A stretch of 64,000 bases of DNA from Tetragonia tetragonoides. Taxonomy: Eukaryota; Streptophyta; Magnoliopsida; Caryophyllales; Aizoaceae. The stretch's first letter is position 1; every line of letters starts with the position of its first letter. The notes under the pieces are model-generated. The model had not been told where the DNA came from. It worked only from the letters and a program-made list of their open reading frames with translations, and searched no databases. A program made the translations under genes and the position numbers. This document shows, piece after piece, positions 37,276-49,088 of this stretch. The DNA lies in contig CM076140.1 in assembly GCA_038025085.1 (NCBI GenBank), positions 26,382,501 through 26,446,500 of the forward strand. Direction: 5' to 3'.

Positions 37276-37926
37276 TCTAGGTTATGTCCGTACAAGGTTA
37301 ATCCGTACAAATAAACATTTGTGATTAGTGTTAGTTATAGTGCACCCTGCATGTAATTAGCATAATTAACAAATGTAATTAGTTGTTATTTGAATTCCCT
37401 AAGTAGTTGCTGAGTAAGGCGGGCCTAAGAGCACATGGGGTTGGTAAGGATGAAGAATGAGGCTCCTTACAGCTCACCCACGTTTGTCCTTATGCAAGGA
37501 CAAGCAATAGCTGTCAAGTGGTCCAAAACGGAAGGAAATGCGCTCCAAATTGTACTGCACGTATTTGGCTCATTTCTGGGCAAAATACTGAAGTTTCATT
37601 TTGCTTGGGCACTACTCTTGGACAGCTCACCCTTTCTAGAGTATTCTTAGGTTATTAGGGCACATTTGTGACCCCTATAAATATGTAAGAACAGCTGATG
37701 TAAAAGGCACTTGTTGATGAATGAAAAATACACGGCTGCTGCCTTCTTACAAATCTTCCGTTCTTTACAATAATCTTAGGGTTATTTGGTGAGCAAGTAG
37801 TATTCTTTATCCATAGCTTGGTGGTTTAATCCTTTATAGCTTTGGTGGTGATACTCATTATCCTTTCTTCTCTTAATCCTCTGTTTTTGTTTACAAATTG
37901 CTAAGGTTGTAATTGCAAACGTATCA
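37143..37926 (+). repeat. Element D 3' LTR (784 bp)
   Basis: Identical in length to the 5' LTR. Differences by eye are in TTAATCATGG/TTACTCATGG, GGTAATAATT/GGTGATAATT, CAAGATTAAT/CAAGGTTAAT, GCAACAGCTG/GCAATAGCTG and CTTGCGTTC/CTTCCGTTC. The polyprotein stops within it at 37275. The satellite resumes at 37927 with the CTTTT duplication. Confidence 0.95.
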
Positions 37927-40900
37927 CTTTTGAATGCATTTACGCGTTTTAAAAGCTCGTACGAGTAGGGTAAAAGAGATTTGAGTTCTTTTGGGTTGTA
38001 TATTAAGAGAAAGCATCCAAATACTTTGTTTGGATTCATTTTAGTTTGAAACTACAACTAGGATGTCTACAAGTACAAACAAGCTTCAACTCAAGCTTTT
38101 GAATTTATTTACGCGTTTTATAAGCTCATACGAGTAGGGTGAAAGAGATTTGAGTTCTTTTGTGTTGTATATTAAGAGAAAGCATCCAAATACTTTGTTT
38201 GGATTCATTTGAGTGTGAAAGTACACCTAGGATGTTTACAAGTACAAAAAAGCTTCAACTCAAACTTTTGAATGCATTTAAGCGTTTTAAGCTCATACGA
38301 CTAGCCTGAAAGAGATTTGAGTTCTTTAGCGTTGTATATTAAGAGAAAGCATCCAAATACTTTGTTTGGATTCATTTGAGTGTGAAACTACACCTTGGAT
38401 GTTTACAAGTACAAACAAGCTTCGACTCAAGCTTTTGAATGCATTTACGCGTTTTAAAAGCTCATACGAGTAGGGTGATAGAGATTGAGTTTTTTGGGTT
38501 GTATATTAAGAAAAAGCACCCAAATGTTTTGTTTGCATTCATTTTTGTATGAAGCTACACCAAGAATGTTTTAAAGTGCAAACAAGCTTCAACTCAAGCT
38601 TTTGAATGCATTTACGCGTTTTAAAAGCTCATACGAGTAGGGTGAAAAGAGATTTGATTTTTTTTGTGTTGTATATTAAGAGAAAGCATCCAAATATTTT
38701 GTTTGGATTCATTTGAGTGTGAAACTACACCTTGGATGTTTACAAGTACAAACAAGCTTCAACTCAAGCTTTTGAATGCATTTACGCGTTTTAAAAGCTC
38801 ATACGAGTAGGGTGATAGAGATTGAGTTCTTTGGTGTCGTATATTAAGAGAAAGCACCCAAATGTTTTGTTTGCATTGATTTGAGTATGAAACTACAGCA
38901 AGAATGTGTTAAAGTGCAAACAAGCTTCAACTCAAGCTTTTGAATGCTTTACGCGTTTTAAAAGTTTATACGAGTAGGGTAAAAGAGATTTGAGTTCTTT
39001 TGTGTTGTATATTAAGAGAAACATCCAAATACATTGTTTGGATTCATTTTAGTGTGAAAATACATCTAGGATGTTTACAAGTAAAAACTAGCTTCAACTC
39101 AAGCTTTTGAATCCACTTACGCGTTTTAAAAGCTCATACGAGTACGGTGAAAGAGATTTGAGTTTTTTGTGTTGTATATTAAGAGAAAGAATCCAAATAC
39201 ATTGTTTGGATTCATTTTAGTGTGAATCTACATCTAGGATGTTTACAAGTAAAAATTAGCTTCAACTCAATCTTTTGAATCCACTTACGCGTTATAAAAG
39301 CTCAGACGAGTAGGGTGAAAGAGATTTGAGTTTTTTTGTGTTGTATATTAAGAGAGAGAATCCAAATACAATGTTTGGATTCATTTTAGTGTGAAACTAC
39401 ATCTAGGATGTTTAAAAGTACAAAAAAGCTTCAACTCAAGCTTTTGAATGCATTTACGCGTTTTAAAAACTCGTACGAGTAGGGTGAAAGAGATTTGAGT
39501 TCTTTTGTGTTGTATATTAAGAGAAACATCCAAATACATTGTTTGGATTCATTTTAGTGTGAAACCACATCTAGGATGTTTACAAGTAAAAACTAGCTTC
39601 AACTCAAGCTTTTGAATCCACTTACGCGTTTTAAAAGCTCATACGAGTACGGTGAAAGAGATTTGAGTTTTTTGTGTTGTATATTAAGAGAAAGAATCCA
39701 AATACATTGTTTGGATTCATTTTAGTGTGAATCTACATCTAGGATGTTTACAAGTAAAAATTAGCTTCAACTCAATCTTTTGAATCCACTTACGCGTTAT
39801 AAAAGCTCAGACGAGTAGGGTGAAAGAGATTTGAGTTTTTTTGTGTTGTATATTAAGAGAGAGAATCCAAATACAATGTTTGGATTCATTTTAGTGTGAA
39901 ACTACATCTAGGATGTTTAAAAGTACAAAAAAGCTTCAACTCAAGCTTTTGAATGCATTTACGCGTTTTAAAAACTCGTACGAGTAGGGTGAAAGAGATT
40001 TGAGTTCTTTTGTGTTGTATATTAAGAGAAAGCATCCAATTACTTTGTTTGGATTCATTTTAGTGTGAAACAACACCTAGGATGTTTACAAGTACAAACA
40101 AGCTTCAACTCAAGCTTTTGAATGCATTTACGCGTTTTAATACGAGTAGGGTGAAAGAGATTTGAGTTCTTTTGCGTTGTATATTAAGAGAAAGCATCCA
40201 AATACTTTGTTTGGATTCATTTGAGTGTGAAACTACACCTAGGATGTTTACAAGTACAAACAAGCTTCAACTCAAGCTTTTGAATGCATTTGCGCGTTTT
40301 AAAAGCTCATACGAGTAGGGTGATAAAGATTAAGTTCTTTTGTGTTGTATATTAAGAGAAAGCACCCAAATGTTTTGTTTGCATTCATTTGAGTATGAAA
40401 CTACAGCAAGAATGTTTTAAAGTGCAAACAAGCTTCAACTCAAGCTTTTGAATTTTTCGCGTTTTAAAAGCTCATACGAGAAGTGTAAAAGAGATTTGAG
40501 TGCTTTTGTGTTGTATATTAAGAGAAAGCATCCAAATACTTTGTTTGATTCATTTGAGTGTGAAACCACACCTAGGATGTTTACAAGTACAAATAAGCTT
40601 CAACTCAAGCTTTTGAATGCATTTACGCGTTTTAACAGCTCTTACGACTATGGTGATAGAGACTGAGTTCTTTTGTTTTGTATATTAAGAGAAAGAATCC
40701 AAATACTTTGTTTGGATTTATTTGAGTGTGAAACTACACCTTGGATGTTTACAAGTACAAACAAGCTTCAACTCAAGCTTTTGAATGCATTTACGCGTTT
40801 TAAAAGCTCATACGAGTAGGGTGATAGAGATTGAGTTCTTTTGTGTTGTATATTGAGAGAAAGCACCCAATTGTTTTGTTTGCACTCATTTGAGTATGAA

Positions 40901-40962
40901 ACTACATCAAGAATGTTTTAAAGTGCAAAAAAGCTTCAACTCAAGCTTTTGAATGCATTTAC

Positions 40963-41075
40963 GCGTTTTAAAAGCTCATACGAGTAGGGTGAAATACTTT
41001 GGATGAGTGTGAAACTACACCTTGGATGTTTACAAGTACAAATAAGCTTCAACTCAAGCTTTTGAATCCACTTAC
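40963..41075 (+). repeat. Truncated 113-bp monomer (1 of 4)
   Basis: After GAGTAGGGTGAAA the monomer jumps to TACTTTGGATGAGTGTGAA, losing about 50 bp (the TTTTGTGTTGTATATTAAG part) and, a little further on, TTCATT. The same two deletions occur in three other monomers, so they descend from one event. Confidence 0.9.
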
Positions 41076-42588
41076 GCGTTATAAAAGCTCATACGAGTAC
41101 GGTGAAAGAGATTTGAGTTTTTTTGTGTTGTATATTAAGAGAAAGAATCCAAATACATTGTTTGGATTCTTTTTAGTGTGAAACTACATCTAGGATGTTT
41201 ACAAGTACAAAAAAGCTTCAACTCAAGCTTTTGAATGCATTTACGCGTTTTAAAAGCTCGTACGAGTAGGGTGAAAGAGATTTGAGTTCTTTTGTGTTGT
41301 ATATTAAGAGAAGGCATCCAAATACTTTGCTTGGATTAATTTGAGGGTGAAACTACACCTAGGATGTTTACAAGTATAAACAAACTTAAACTCAAGCTTT
41401 TGAATGCATTTACGCGTTTTAAAAGCTCATACTAGTAGGGTGAAAGAGATATGAGTTCTTTTGTGTTGTATATTAAGAGAAAGCATCCAACTACTTTGTT
41501 TGGATTCATTTGAGTGTGAAACTACACCTAGGATATTTACAAGTACAAACAAGCTTCAACTCAAGGTTTTGAATGCATTTACGGGTTTCAAAGGCTCATA
41601 CGAGTAAGGTGAAAGAGATTTGAGTTCTTTTGTGTTGTATATTAAGAGAAAGCATCCAAATACGTTGTTTGGATTCATTTGAGTATGAAACTACACCTAG
41701 GATGTTTACAAGTACAAAAAAGCTTCAACTCAAACTTTTGAATGCATTTAAGCGTTTTAAGCTCATACGAGTAGCCTGAAAGAGATTTGAGTTCTTTTGT
41801 GTTGTATATTAAGAGAAAGCAACCAATTGTTTTGTTTGCACTCATTTGAGTATGAAACTACACCAAGAATGTTTTAAAGTGCAAACAAGCTTCAACTCAA
41901 GTTTTTGAATGCATTTACGCGTTTTAAAAGCTCATACGAGTAGGGTGAAAGAGATTTGAGTTCTTTTGTGTTGTATATTCAGAGAAAGCATCCAAATACT
42001 TTGTTTGCATTCATTTGAGTATGAAACTACAGCTAGAATGTTTTAAAGTGTAAACAAGCTTCAACTCAAGCTTTTGAATTTTTCGCGTTTTAAAAGCTCA
42101 TACGAGAAGTGTAAAAGAGATTTGAGTGCTTTTGTGTTGTATATTAAGAGAAAGCATCCAAATACTTTGTTTGATTCATTTGAGTGTGAAACCACACCTA
42201 GGATGTTTACAAGTACAAATAAGCTTCAACTCAAGCTTTTGAATGCATTTACGCGTTTTAACAGCTCTTACGACTATGGTGATAGAGACTGAGTTCTTTT
42301 GTTTTGTATATTAAGAGAAAGAATCCAAATACTTTGTTTGGATTCATTTGAGTGTGAAACTACACCTTGGATGTTTACAAGTACAAACAAGCTTCAACTC
42401 AAGCTTTTGAATGCATTTACGCGTTTTAAAAGCTCATACGAGTAGGGTGATAGAGATTGAGTTCTTTTGTGTTGTATATTAAGAGAAAGCACCCAATTAT
42501 TTTGTTTGCACTCATTTGAGTATGAAACTACACCAAGAATGTTTTAAAGTGCAAAAAAGCTTCAACTCAAGCTTTTGAATGCAGTTAC

Positions 42589-42701
42589 GCGTTTTAAAAG
42601 CTCATACGAGTAGGGTGAAATACTTTGGATAAGTGTGAAACTACACCTTGGATGTTTACAAGTACAAATAAGCTTCAACTCAAGCTTTTGAATACACCTA
42701 C
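42589..42701 (+). repeat. Truncated 113-bp monomer (2 of 4)
   Basis: Same deletion pair as at 40963-41075, spaced 1626 bp from it. Reads TACTTTGGATAAGTGTGAA across the second junction. Confidence 0.9.
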
Positions 42702-44440
42702 GCGTTATAAAAGCTCATACGAGTACGGTGAAAGAGATTTGAGTTTTTTTGTGTTGTATATTAAGAGAAAGAATCCAAATACATTGTTTGGATTCATTTT
42801 AGTGTGAAACTACACCTAGGATGTTTACAAGTACAAACAAGCTTCAAATAAAACTTTTGAATGCATTTAAGCGTATTAAGTTCATACGAGTTGGGTGAAA
42901 GAGGTTTGAGTTCTTTTGTGTTGTATATTAAGAGAAAGCATCCAAATATTTTGTTTGGATTCATTTGAGTGTGAAACTACACCTTGGATGTTTACAAGTA
43001 CAAACAAGCTTTAACTCAAGCTTTTGAATGCATTTACGCGTTTTAAAAGCTCATACGAGTAGGGTGATAGAGATTGAGTTCTTTTGTGTTGTATATTAAG
43101 AGAAAGCACCCAAATGTTTTGTTTGCATTCATTTGAGTATGAAACTACAGCAAGAATGTGTTAAAGTGCAAACAAGCTTCAACTCAAGCTTTTGAATGCT
43201 TTACATGTTTTAAAAGTTTATACGAGTAGGGTAAAAGAGATTTGAGTTCTTTTGTGTTGTATATAAAGAGAAAGCATCCAAATACATTGTTTGGATTCAT
43301 TTTAGTGTGAAACTACATCTAGGATGTTTACAAGTAAAAACTAGCTTCAACTTAAGCTTTTGAATCCACTTACGCGTTATAAAAGCTTAGACGAGTAGGG
43401 TGAAAGAGATTTGAGTTTTTTTGTGTTGTATATTAAGAGAAAGAATCTAAATACATTGTTTGGATTCATTTTAGTGTGAAACTACATCTAGGATGTTTAC
43501 AAGTACAAAAAAAGCTTCAACTCAAGTTTTTGAATGCATTTACGCGTTTTAAAAGCTCGTACGAGTAGGGTGAAAGAGATTTGAGTTCTTTTGTGTTGTA
43601 TATTAAGAGAAAGCATCCAAATACTTTGTTTGGATTCATTTGAGTGTGAAAGTACACCTAGGAAGTTTACAAGTACAAAAAAGCTTCAACTCAAACTTTT
43701 GAATGCATTTAAGCGTTTTAAGCTCATACGACTAGCCTGAAAGAGATTTGAGTTCTTTTGCGTTGTATATTAAGAGAAAGCATCCAAATACTTTGTTTGG
43801 ATTCATTTGAGTGTGAAACTACACCTCGGAATGTTTACAAGTACAAACAAGCTTCAACTCAAGCTTTTGAATGCATTTACGCGTTTTAAAAGCTCATACG
43901 AGAAGGGTGATAGAGATTGAGTTTTTTGGGTTGTATATTAAGAAAAAGCACCCAAATGTTTTGTTTGCATTCATTTTTGTATGAAGCTACACCAAGAATG
44001 TTTTAAAGTGCAAACAAGCTTCAACTCAAGCTTTTGAATGCATTTACGCGTTTTAAAAGCTCATACGAGTAGGGTGAAAAGAGATTTGAGTTTTTTTGTG
44101 TTGTATATTAAGAGAAAGCATCCAAATATTTTTTTTGGATTCATTTGAGTGTGAAACTACACCTTGGATGTTTACAAGTACAAACAAGCTTCAACTCAAG
44201 CTTTTGAATGCATTTACGCGTTTTAAAAGCTCATACGAGTAGGGTGATAGAGATTGAGTTCTTTGGTGTTGTATATTGAGAGAAAGCACCCAAATATTTT
44301 GTTTGTATTGATTTGAGTATGAAACTACAGCAAGAATGTGTTAAAGTGCAAACAAGCTTCAACTCAAGCTTTTGAATGCTTTACGCGTTTTAAAAGTTTA
44401 TACGAGTAGGGTAAAAGAGATTTGAGTTCTTTTGTGTTGT

Positions 44441-45288
44441 TGATGCGGGAGCAAGTGAGCAATTTAAAGAAAAGAACCAAGAAACGAGCAAAGGAACAAA
44501 TACTCTTGAATACATCGTGTTGCTTATATGGTTATGCATTAATGTGGCTCCTACAAGCATGATTACATGGAGTTTCCATGAAAGGTCGGTATTAAAGCTC
44601 TTGCTAAATGATCACGTTCATTATGGAGAAACTCGTAATCTTCGCAGTTCTGACAGTTGTTCGTATTTTAGCCATAACTCTCTCATATGAAATCTAAACG
44701 TGATGATTCAAATCTCTGTGCAAAGCTACGATCGAGATCTATAACATTGGTGCTTTGCGTTTTCTCTATTTCAAAGCACAACATGGTCAAAAACGAGTTG
44801 CAAGTTACGGAACATTTTCCTTGCGCGCCAAGGCAACGACTTTAGTAGAGTTATTGTGTCCTAGTTTATTTTAACTTGCTTTTAGCGTGATTTATTGCTT
44901 AGGAAAGTAATAATCTGGTTATTATTAGCATTATGAGTCCATTAGGTATTAGGAAAGTTGTTAATTAGTTCGTTTTACAATTGTAATCAGTTTCATAGTT
45001 AGTTTCCTACTTGGATTAGGATTCCTAGTATCTTTAGATTTCTTTGTCTATAAATAGGGGAGAGCTTTGCATCTATAACCTCAGACTTTGATGATTAATG
45101 ATTAATACGTGAGTATTTACTCCTCAAATTGAGTGATTCAGTTTGAAACCCTTGTGTGTGATGCACAAGTATTGTTCTTGAGTGATTCTTGAACGAAAAC
45201 CCCCAACCCCTTGAGTGATTCGAGAGGTATATCCCTTTTATTGTGTTGTTTATCAAAAATACAGAAAATCCCTAAATAAATCACATCA
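44441..45288 (+). repeat. Element B LTR 1 (5' outer, 848 bp)
   Basis: Starts TGATGCGGGAGCAAGTGAGC and ends AATCACATCA. It is the most diverged of the four, with private changes GCTTATATGG, GGTCGGTATT, TATGGAGAAAC and ACATTGGTGC. About 11 differences from LTR 4 by eye. TATAAATA at 45049-45056. Confidence 0.95.
45049..45056 (+). promoter_or_regulatory. TATA box of element B LTR 1
   Basis: TATAAATA in context TTTGTC-TATAAATA-GGGGAGAG. Same box at 47248-47255 and 49447-49454. In LTR 4 (51646-51653) it is changed to CATAAATA. Inferred promoter. Confidence 0.65.
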
Positions 45289-45291
45289 ACT

Positions 45292-45303
45292 TGGTATCAG
45301 AGC
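45292..45303 (+). other. Element B primer-binding site, unit 1
   Basis: TGGTATCAGAGC three bases after LTR 1. Exact copies follow at 47491-47502 and 49690-49701. Confidence 0.93.
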
Positions 45304-45590
45304 AAGCTTTTGGAGTTTTCTAAAACTTCAAACGATCCAGATTGACAGAAGATTATTAAAGTTGTTCGTGTTCGTGCTGCTGTTCATCAGAATTTTGGAG
45401 CCCGTTTTCGACAAAGCAATAGTGCTTTTCGCAGGTAACTGACATTCTGAGCAAGACTAGTTAAGATTTGCTTACTAGCCCTGTGTTATTTTTGCGAAAT
45501 TCAATTGTTTACTCCTGTTTTTGAGCTGTTTTGTGTTTTTACGAGTGAAAAATATTATTTCGACATTGATCTTATGAAGCAATAAACAAT

Positions 45591-46889
45591 ATGAAGTCAC
45601 CATGGGAATCTAAGTTTATTGAGTCCAGCTTAGATGTATTTAGTGGGTTGTATTGTTCTAAGGACTTTTGTCGATGGCTTAAGAAGGTTGACGAGTTATT
45701 TTTATGTTATGAGTTTACTGACTATGAGCAAGTGAAGATTGTGATTTCTCGCCTAAGAGGACCTGCTCTAGATTGGTGGGAGTCTTTGAAATCTCGCAGA
45801 AAACTCATGAGGAAAGAGAAAATCCGTACCTTGAGCAAATTGAAGAGATATCTCAAGAGAAGATTTTCATATCCAAACAACGATCAAAAATGTTCATGTG
45901 CATCTTGTTATGATGAAAGTATTCAACTTTTTTGGTATGAGATGGAGATGAAACAGATTGAACAAGATTTGATAGAAAACGAACGAGATAAGAACCAATG
46001 TTCCAATTGCTTTGGTTTCGGTCACTTCATAGATGAATGTGCTACAAAATTTCAGGTTACTTTAGAATACATTCATGAGGTACATAAGGCTGAACTATCT
46101 TTGAAATCTAGTGAAGAAGTTAAAGAACCAAAGAAAGAGATCATTGAGGAGTTCTTGAAGAAATCTGATTTTTATGGTTCGTTTAAATATATTGTTCCTA
46201 TTGAAGACTCACAAGAAAAGGCCAAGAACATGGATTCCTTGATTGATGTTCAAGTTTATAATTCAAAAAAACAAACCGTGGTTCATGAGTTTGTTGAGGA
46301 AGAATTCATTGAACCAGATAATATTGGTGATTTTCTTGATGATCTTGGTTATAATGATGACCTTTTGAAAGAAGAATTTTCTTTTGACCCAAGTCAACCA
46401 CCTATATTTGATGAGGTAAGTGAAGAAGATGAGGTTGACATCATAACTAACCTTGTGGTCATGGTTTCATTGAAGACATCTCAAAAGGATTCAATCTTTT
46501 TCAAATATGAAGACTTTTTTCATACTGACTTCTCCAAGAATTATTCGATTTATTTCCTGGAAGATCATGGAGACAAAACTCAAGAAAAGATTGTTACCGA
46601 TCAAGAATTGGGGACAATTCTTTTTGAAGAAAGGGAGATTGATGCGGGAGCAAGTGAGCAATTTAAAGAAAAGAACCAAGAAACGAGCAAAGGAACAAAT
46701 ACTCTTGAATACATCGTGTTGCTTTTATGGTTATGCGTTAATGTGGCTCCTACAAGCATGATTACATGGAGTTTCCATGAAAGGTCGGGATTAAAGCTCT
46801 TGCTAAATGATCACGTTCATTATGGTGAAACTCGTAATCTTCGCAGTTCTGACAGTTGTTCGTATTTTAGCCATAACTCTCTCATATGA
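45591..46889 (+). CDS. gag: Element B Gag-like protein, unit 1
   Basis: 432 codons from ATG (ATGAAGTCACCATGG). Capsid-like region at about 27-70 ending GPALDWWESLKSRR; CCHC knuckle at 137-150 (CSNCFGFGHFIDEC); acidic region about 205-290. The polypurine tract at 46626-46639 lies inside the frame. The last ~82 residues are coded by LTR 2 and contain a hydrophobic stretch (YIVLLLWLCVNVAPTSM). Relative to units 2 and 3 it has private residues (KQIEQDLIEN, FKYIVPIED, NSKKQT, VSEEDE, VVMVSLK), so it split off earliest. Expected to form the particle shell and bind element RNA; enzymes must come from elsewhere. Confidence 0.85.
   Translation: MKSPWESKFIESSLDVFSGLYCSKDFCRWLKKVDELFLCYEFTDYEQVKIVISRLRGPALDWWESLKSRRKLMRKEKIRTLSKLKRYLKRRFSYPNNDQKCSCASCYDESIQLFWYEMEMKQIEQDLIENERDKNQCSNCFGFGHFIDECATKFQVTLEYIHEVHKAELSLKSSEEVKEPKKEIIEEFLKKSDFYGSFKYIVPIEDSQEKAKNMDSLIDVQVYNSKKQTVVHEFVEEEFIEPDNIGDFLDDLGYNDDLLKEEFSFDPSQPPIFDEVSEEDEVDIITNLVVMVSLKTSQKDSIFFKYEDFFHTDFSKNYSIYFLEDHGDKTQEKIVTDQELGTILFEEREIDAGASEQFKEKNQETSKGTNTLEYIVLLLWLCVNVAPTSMITWSFHERSGLKLLLNDHVHYGETRNLRSSDSCSYFSHNSLI
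46626..46639 (+). other. Element B polypurine tract, unit 1
   Basis: GAAGAAAGGGAGAT directly before TGATGCGGG of LTR 2. Same sequence at 48825-48838 and 51024-51037, and identical to the tract in element A. Confidence 0.85.
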
Positions 46890-47487
46890 AATCTAAACGT
46901 GATGATTCAAATCTCTGTGCAAAGCTACGATCGAGATCTATAACATTGATGCTTTTCGTTTTCTCTAATTCAAAGCGCAACATGGTCAAAAACGAGTTGC
47001 AAGTTACGGAACATTTTCCTTGCGCGCCAAGGCAACGACTTTAGTAGAGTTATTGTGTCCTAGTTTATTTTAACTTGCTTTTAGCGTGATTTATTGCTTA
47101 GGAAAGTAATAATCTGGTTATTATTAGAATTATGAGTCCATTAGGTATTAGGAAAGTTGTTAATTAGTTCGTTTTACAATTGTAATCAGTTTCATAGTTA
47201 GTTTCCTACTTGGATTAGGATTCCTAGTATCTTTAGATTTCTTTGTCTATAAATAGGGGAGAGCTTTGCATCTATAACCTCAGACTTTGATGATTAATGA
47301 TTGATACGTGAGTATTTACTCCTCAAATTGAGTGATTCAGTTTGAAACCCTTGTGTGTGATGCGCAAGTATTGTTCTTGAGTGATTCTTGAACGAAAACC
47401 CCCAACCCCTTGAGTGATTCGAGAGGTATATCCCTTTTATTGTGTTGTTTATCAAAAATACAGAAAATCCCTAAATAAATCACATCA
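46640..47487 (+). repeat. Element B LTR 2 (shared inner LTR)
   Basis: 848 bp. Serves as 3' LTR of unit 1 and 5' LTR of unit 2. TGATGCGGG...CACATCA with intact TATAAATA at 47248-47255. Shares GGTCGGGATT and TATGGTGAAAC with LTRs 3 and 4. Confidence 0.94.
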
Positions 47488-47789
47488 ACTTGGTATCAGA
47501 GCAAGCTTTTGGAGTTTTCTAAAACTTCAAACGATCCAGATTGACAGAAGATTATTAAAGTTGTTCGTGTTCGTGCTGCTGTTCATCAGAATTTTGGAGC
47601 CCGTTTTCGACAAAGCAATAGTGCTTTTCGCAGGTAACTGACATTCTGAGCAAGACTAGTTAAGCTTTTCTTACTAGCCCTGTATTAATTTTGCGAAATT
47701 CAATTGTTTACTCCTGTTTTTGAGCCGTTTTGTGTTTTTACGAGTGGAAAATATTATTTCGACATTGATCTTATGAAGCAATAAACAAT

Positions 47790-49088
47790 ATGAAGTCACC
47801 ATGGGAATCTAAGTTTATTGAGTCCAGCTTAGATGTATTTAGTGGGTTGTATTGTTCAAAGGACTTTTGTCGATGGCTTAAGAAGGTTGACGAGTTATTT
47901 TTATGTTATGAGTTTACTGACTATGAGCAAGTGAAGATTGTGATTTCTCGCCTAAGAGGACCTGCTCTAGATTGGTGGGAGTCTTTGAAATCTCGCAGAA
48001 AACTCATGAGGAAAGAGAAAATCTGTACCTGGAGCAAATTGAAGAGATCTCTCAAGAGAAGATTTTCATATCCAAACAACGATCAAAAATGTTCATGTGC
48101 ATCTTGTTATGATGAAAGTATTCAACTTTTTTGGTATGAGATGGAGATGAAACGGATTGAACAAGATTTGAGAGAAAACGAACGAGATAAGAACCACTGT
48201 TCCAATTGCTTTGGTTTCGGTCACTTCATAGATGAATGTGCTACAAAATTTCAGGTTACTTTAGAATACATTCATGAGGTACAAAAGGCTGAACTATCTT
48301 TGAAATCTAGTGAAGAAGTTAAAGAACCAAAGAAAGAGATCATTGAGGAGTTCTTGAAGAAATCTGATTTTTATGGTTCGTTTAAAGATATTGTTCCTAT
48401 TGAAGACTCACAAGAAAAGGCCAAGAACATGGATTCCTTGATTGATGTTCAAGTTTATAATTCAAAACAACAAACCGTGGTTCATGAGTTTGTTGAGGAA
48501 GAATTCATTGAACCAGATAATATTGGTGATTTTCTTGATGATCTTGGTTATAATGATGACCTTTTGAAAGAAGAATTTTCTTTTGACCCAAGTCAACCAC
48601 CTATATTTGATGAGGTAAGTCAAGAAGATGAGGTTGACATCATAACTAACCTTGTGGTCGTGGATTCATTGAAGACATCTCAAAAGGATTCAATCTTTTT
48701 CAAATATGAAGACTTTGTTCATACTGACTTCTCCAAGAATTGTTCGATTTATTTCCTGGAAGATCATGGAGACAAAACTCAAGAAAAGATTGTTACCGAT
48801 CAAGAATTGGGGACAATTCTTTTTGAAGAAAGGGAGATTGATGCGGGAGCAAGTGAGCAATTTAAAGAAAAGAACCAAGAAACGAGCAAAGGAACAAATA
48901 CTCTTGAATACATCGTGTTGCTTTTATGGTTATGCCTTAATGTGGCTCCTACAAGCATGATTACATGGAGTTTCCATGAAAGGTCGGGATTAAAGCTCTT
49001 GCTAAATGATCACGTTCATTATGGTGAAACTCGTAATCTTCGCAGTTCTGACAGTTGTTCGTATTTTAGCCATAACTCTCTCATATGA
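47790..49088 (+). CDS. gag: Element B Gag-like protein, unit 2
   Basis: 432 codons, start exactly 2199 bp after unit 1. Same domains as unit 1, with knuckle at 137-150 preceded by KNH. It shares KRIEQDLREN and QVYNSKQQTV with unit 3. Private residues include ICTWSKLKRSL and HEVQKAELS. All three frames are intact despite the array structure, which fits recent expansion or selection on gag. The C-terminal tail is again LTR-coded (LTR 3). Confidence 0.85.
   Translation: MKSPWESKFIESSLDVFSGLYCSKDFCRWLKKVDELFLCYEFTDYEQVKIVISRLRGPALDWWESLKSRRKLMRKEKICTWSKLKRSLKRRFSYPNNDQKCSCASCYDESIQLFWYEMEMKRIEQDLRENERDKNHCSNCFGFGHFIDECATKFQVTLEYIHEVQKAELSLKSSEEVKEPKKEIIEEFLKKSDFYGSFKDIVPIEDSQEKAKNMDSLIDVQVYNSKQQTVVHEFVEEEFIEPDNIGDFLDDLGYNDDLLKEEFSFDPSQPPIFDEVSQEDEVDIITNLVVVDSLKTSQKDSIFFKYEDFVHTDFSKNCSIYFLEDHGDKTQEKIVTDQELGTILFEEREIDAGASEQFKEKNQETSKGTNTLEYIVLLLWLCLNVAPTSMITWSFHERSGLKLLLNDHVHYGETRNLRSSDSCSYFSHNSLI

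Larger units (their letters stand above)
32668..37926 (+). mobile_element. Element D: Ty3/gypsy gag-pol LTR retrotransposon, defective
   Basis: 5259-bp element flanked by CTTTT (32663-32667 and 37927-37931). LTRs are 784 bp each: 32668-33451 and 37143-37926, differing at about five sites by eye. Internal order is primer-binding site, one gag-pro-RT-RNaseH-IN frame, polypurine tract. Domain order RT-RNaseH-integrase makes it Ty3/gypsy (Metaviridae). LTR start TGATG, a single ORF continuing into the 3' LTR, and a home in a satellite array suggest the CRM clade of chromoviruses; that clade call is inference. The copy is short for an autonomous element because most of integrase is missing. Confidence 0.94.
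37927..44440 (+). repeat. Satellite array 3
   Basis: About 39 monomers, same orientation. It includes a tandem three-monomer duplication of about 505 bp (about 38990-39490 and 39495-39995), two 113-bp truncated monomers, and a segment at about 42840-43530 colinear with about 9060-9720 and about 31970-32660. No genes. Confidence 0.97.

Noticed and set aside
11785..42292. A near-identical 72-codon ORF repeated in eight places (11785, 13295, 15986, 16824, 17325, 30318, 40448, 42074).
   Set aside because: It lies wholly in satellite monomers, begins at non-ATG codons (TTG or similar), and its identity reflects recent copying of the monomers. No promoter or codon signature. It is useful only as a marker of the subtype.
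45215..45442. 75-codon ORF over the LTR end and primer-binding site in each unit of element B.
   Set aside because: Begins at GTG, overlaps the tRNA-binding site and precedes the gag ATG. No domain.
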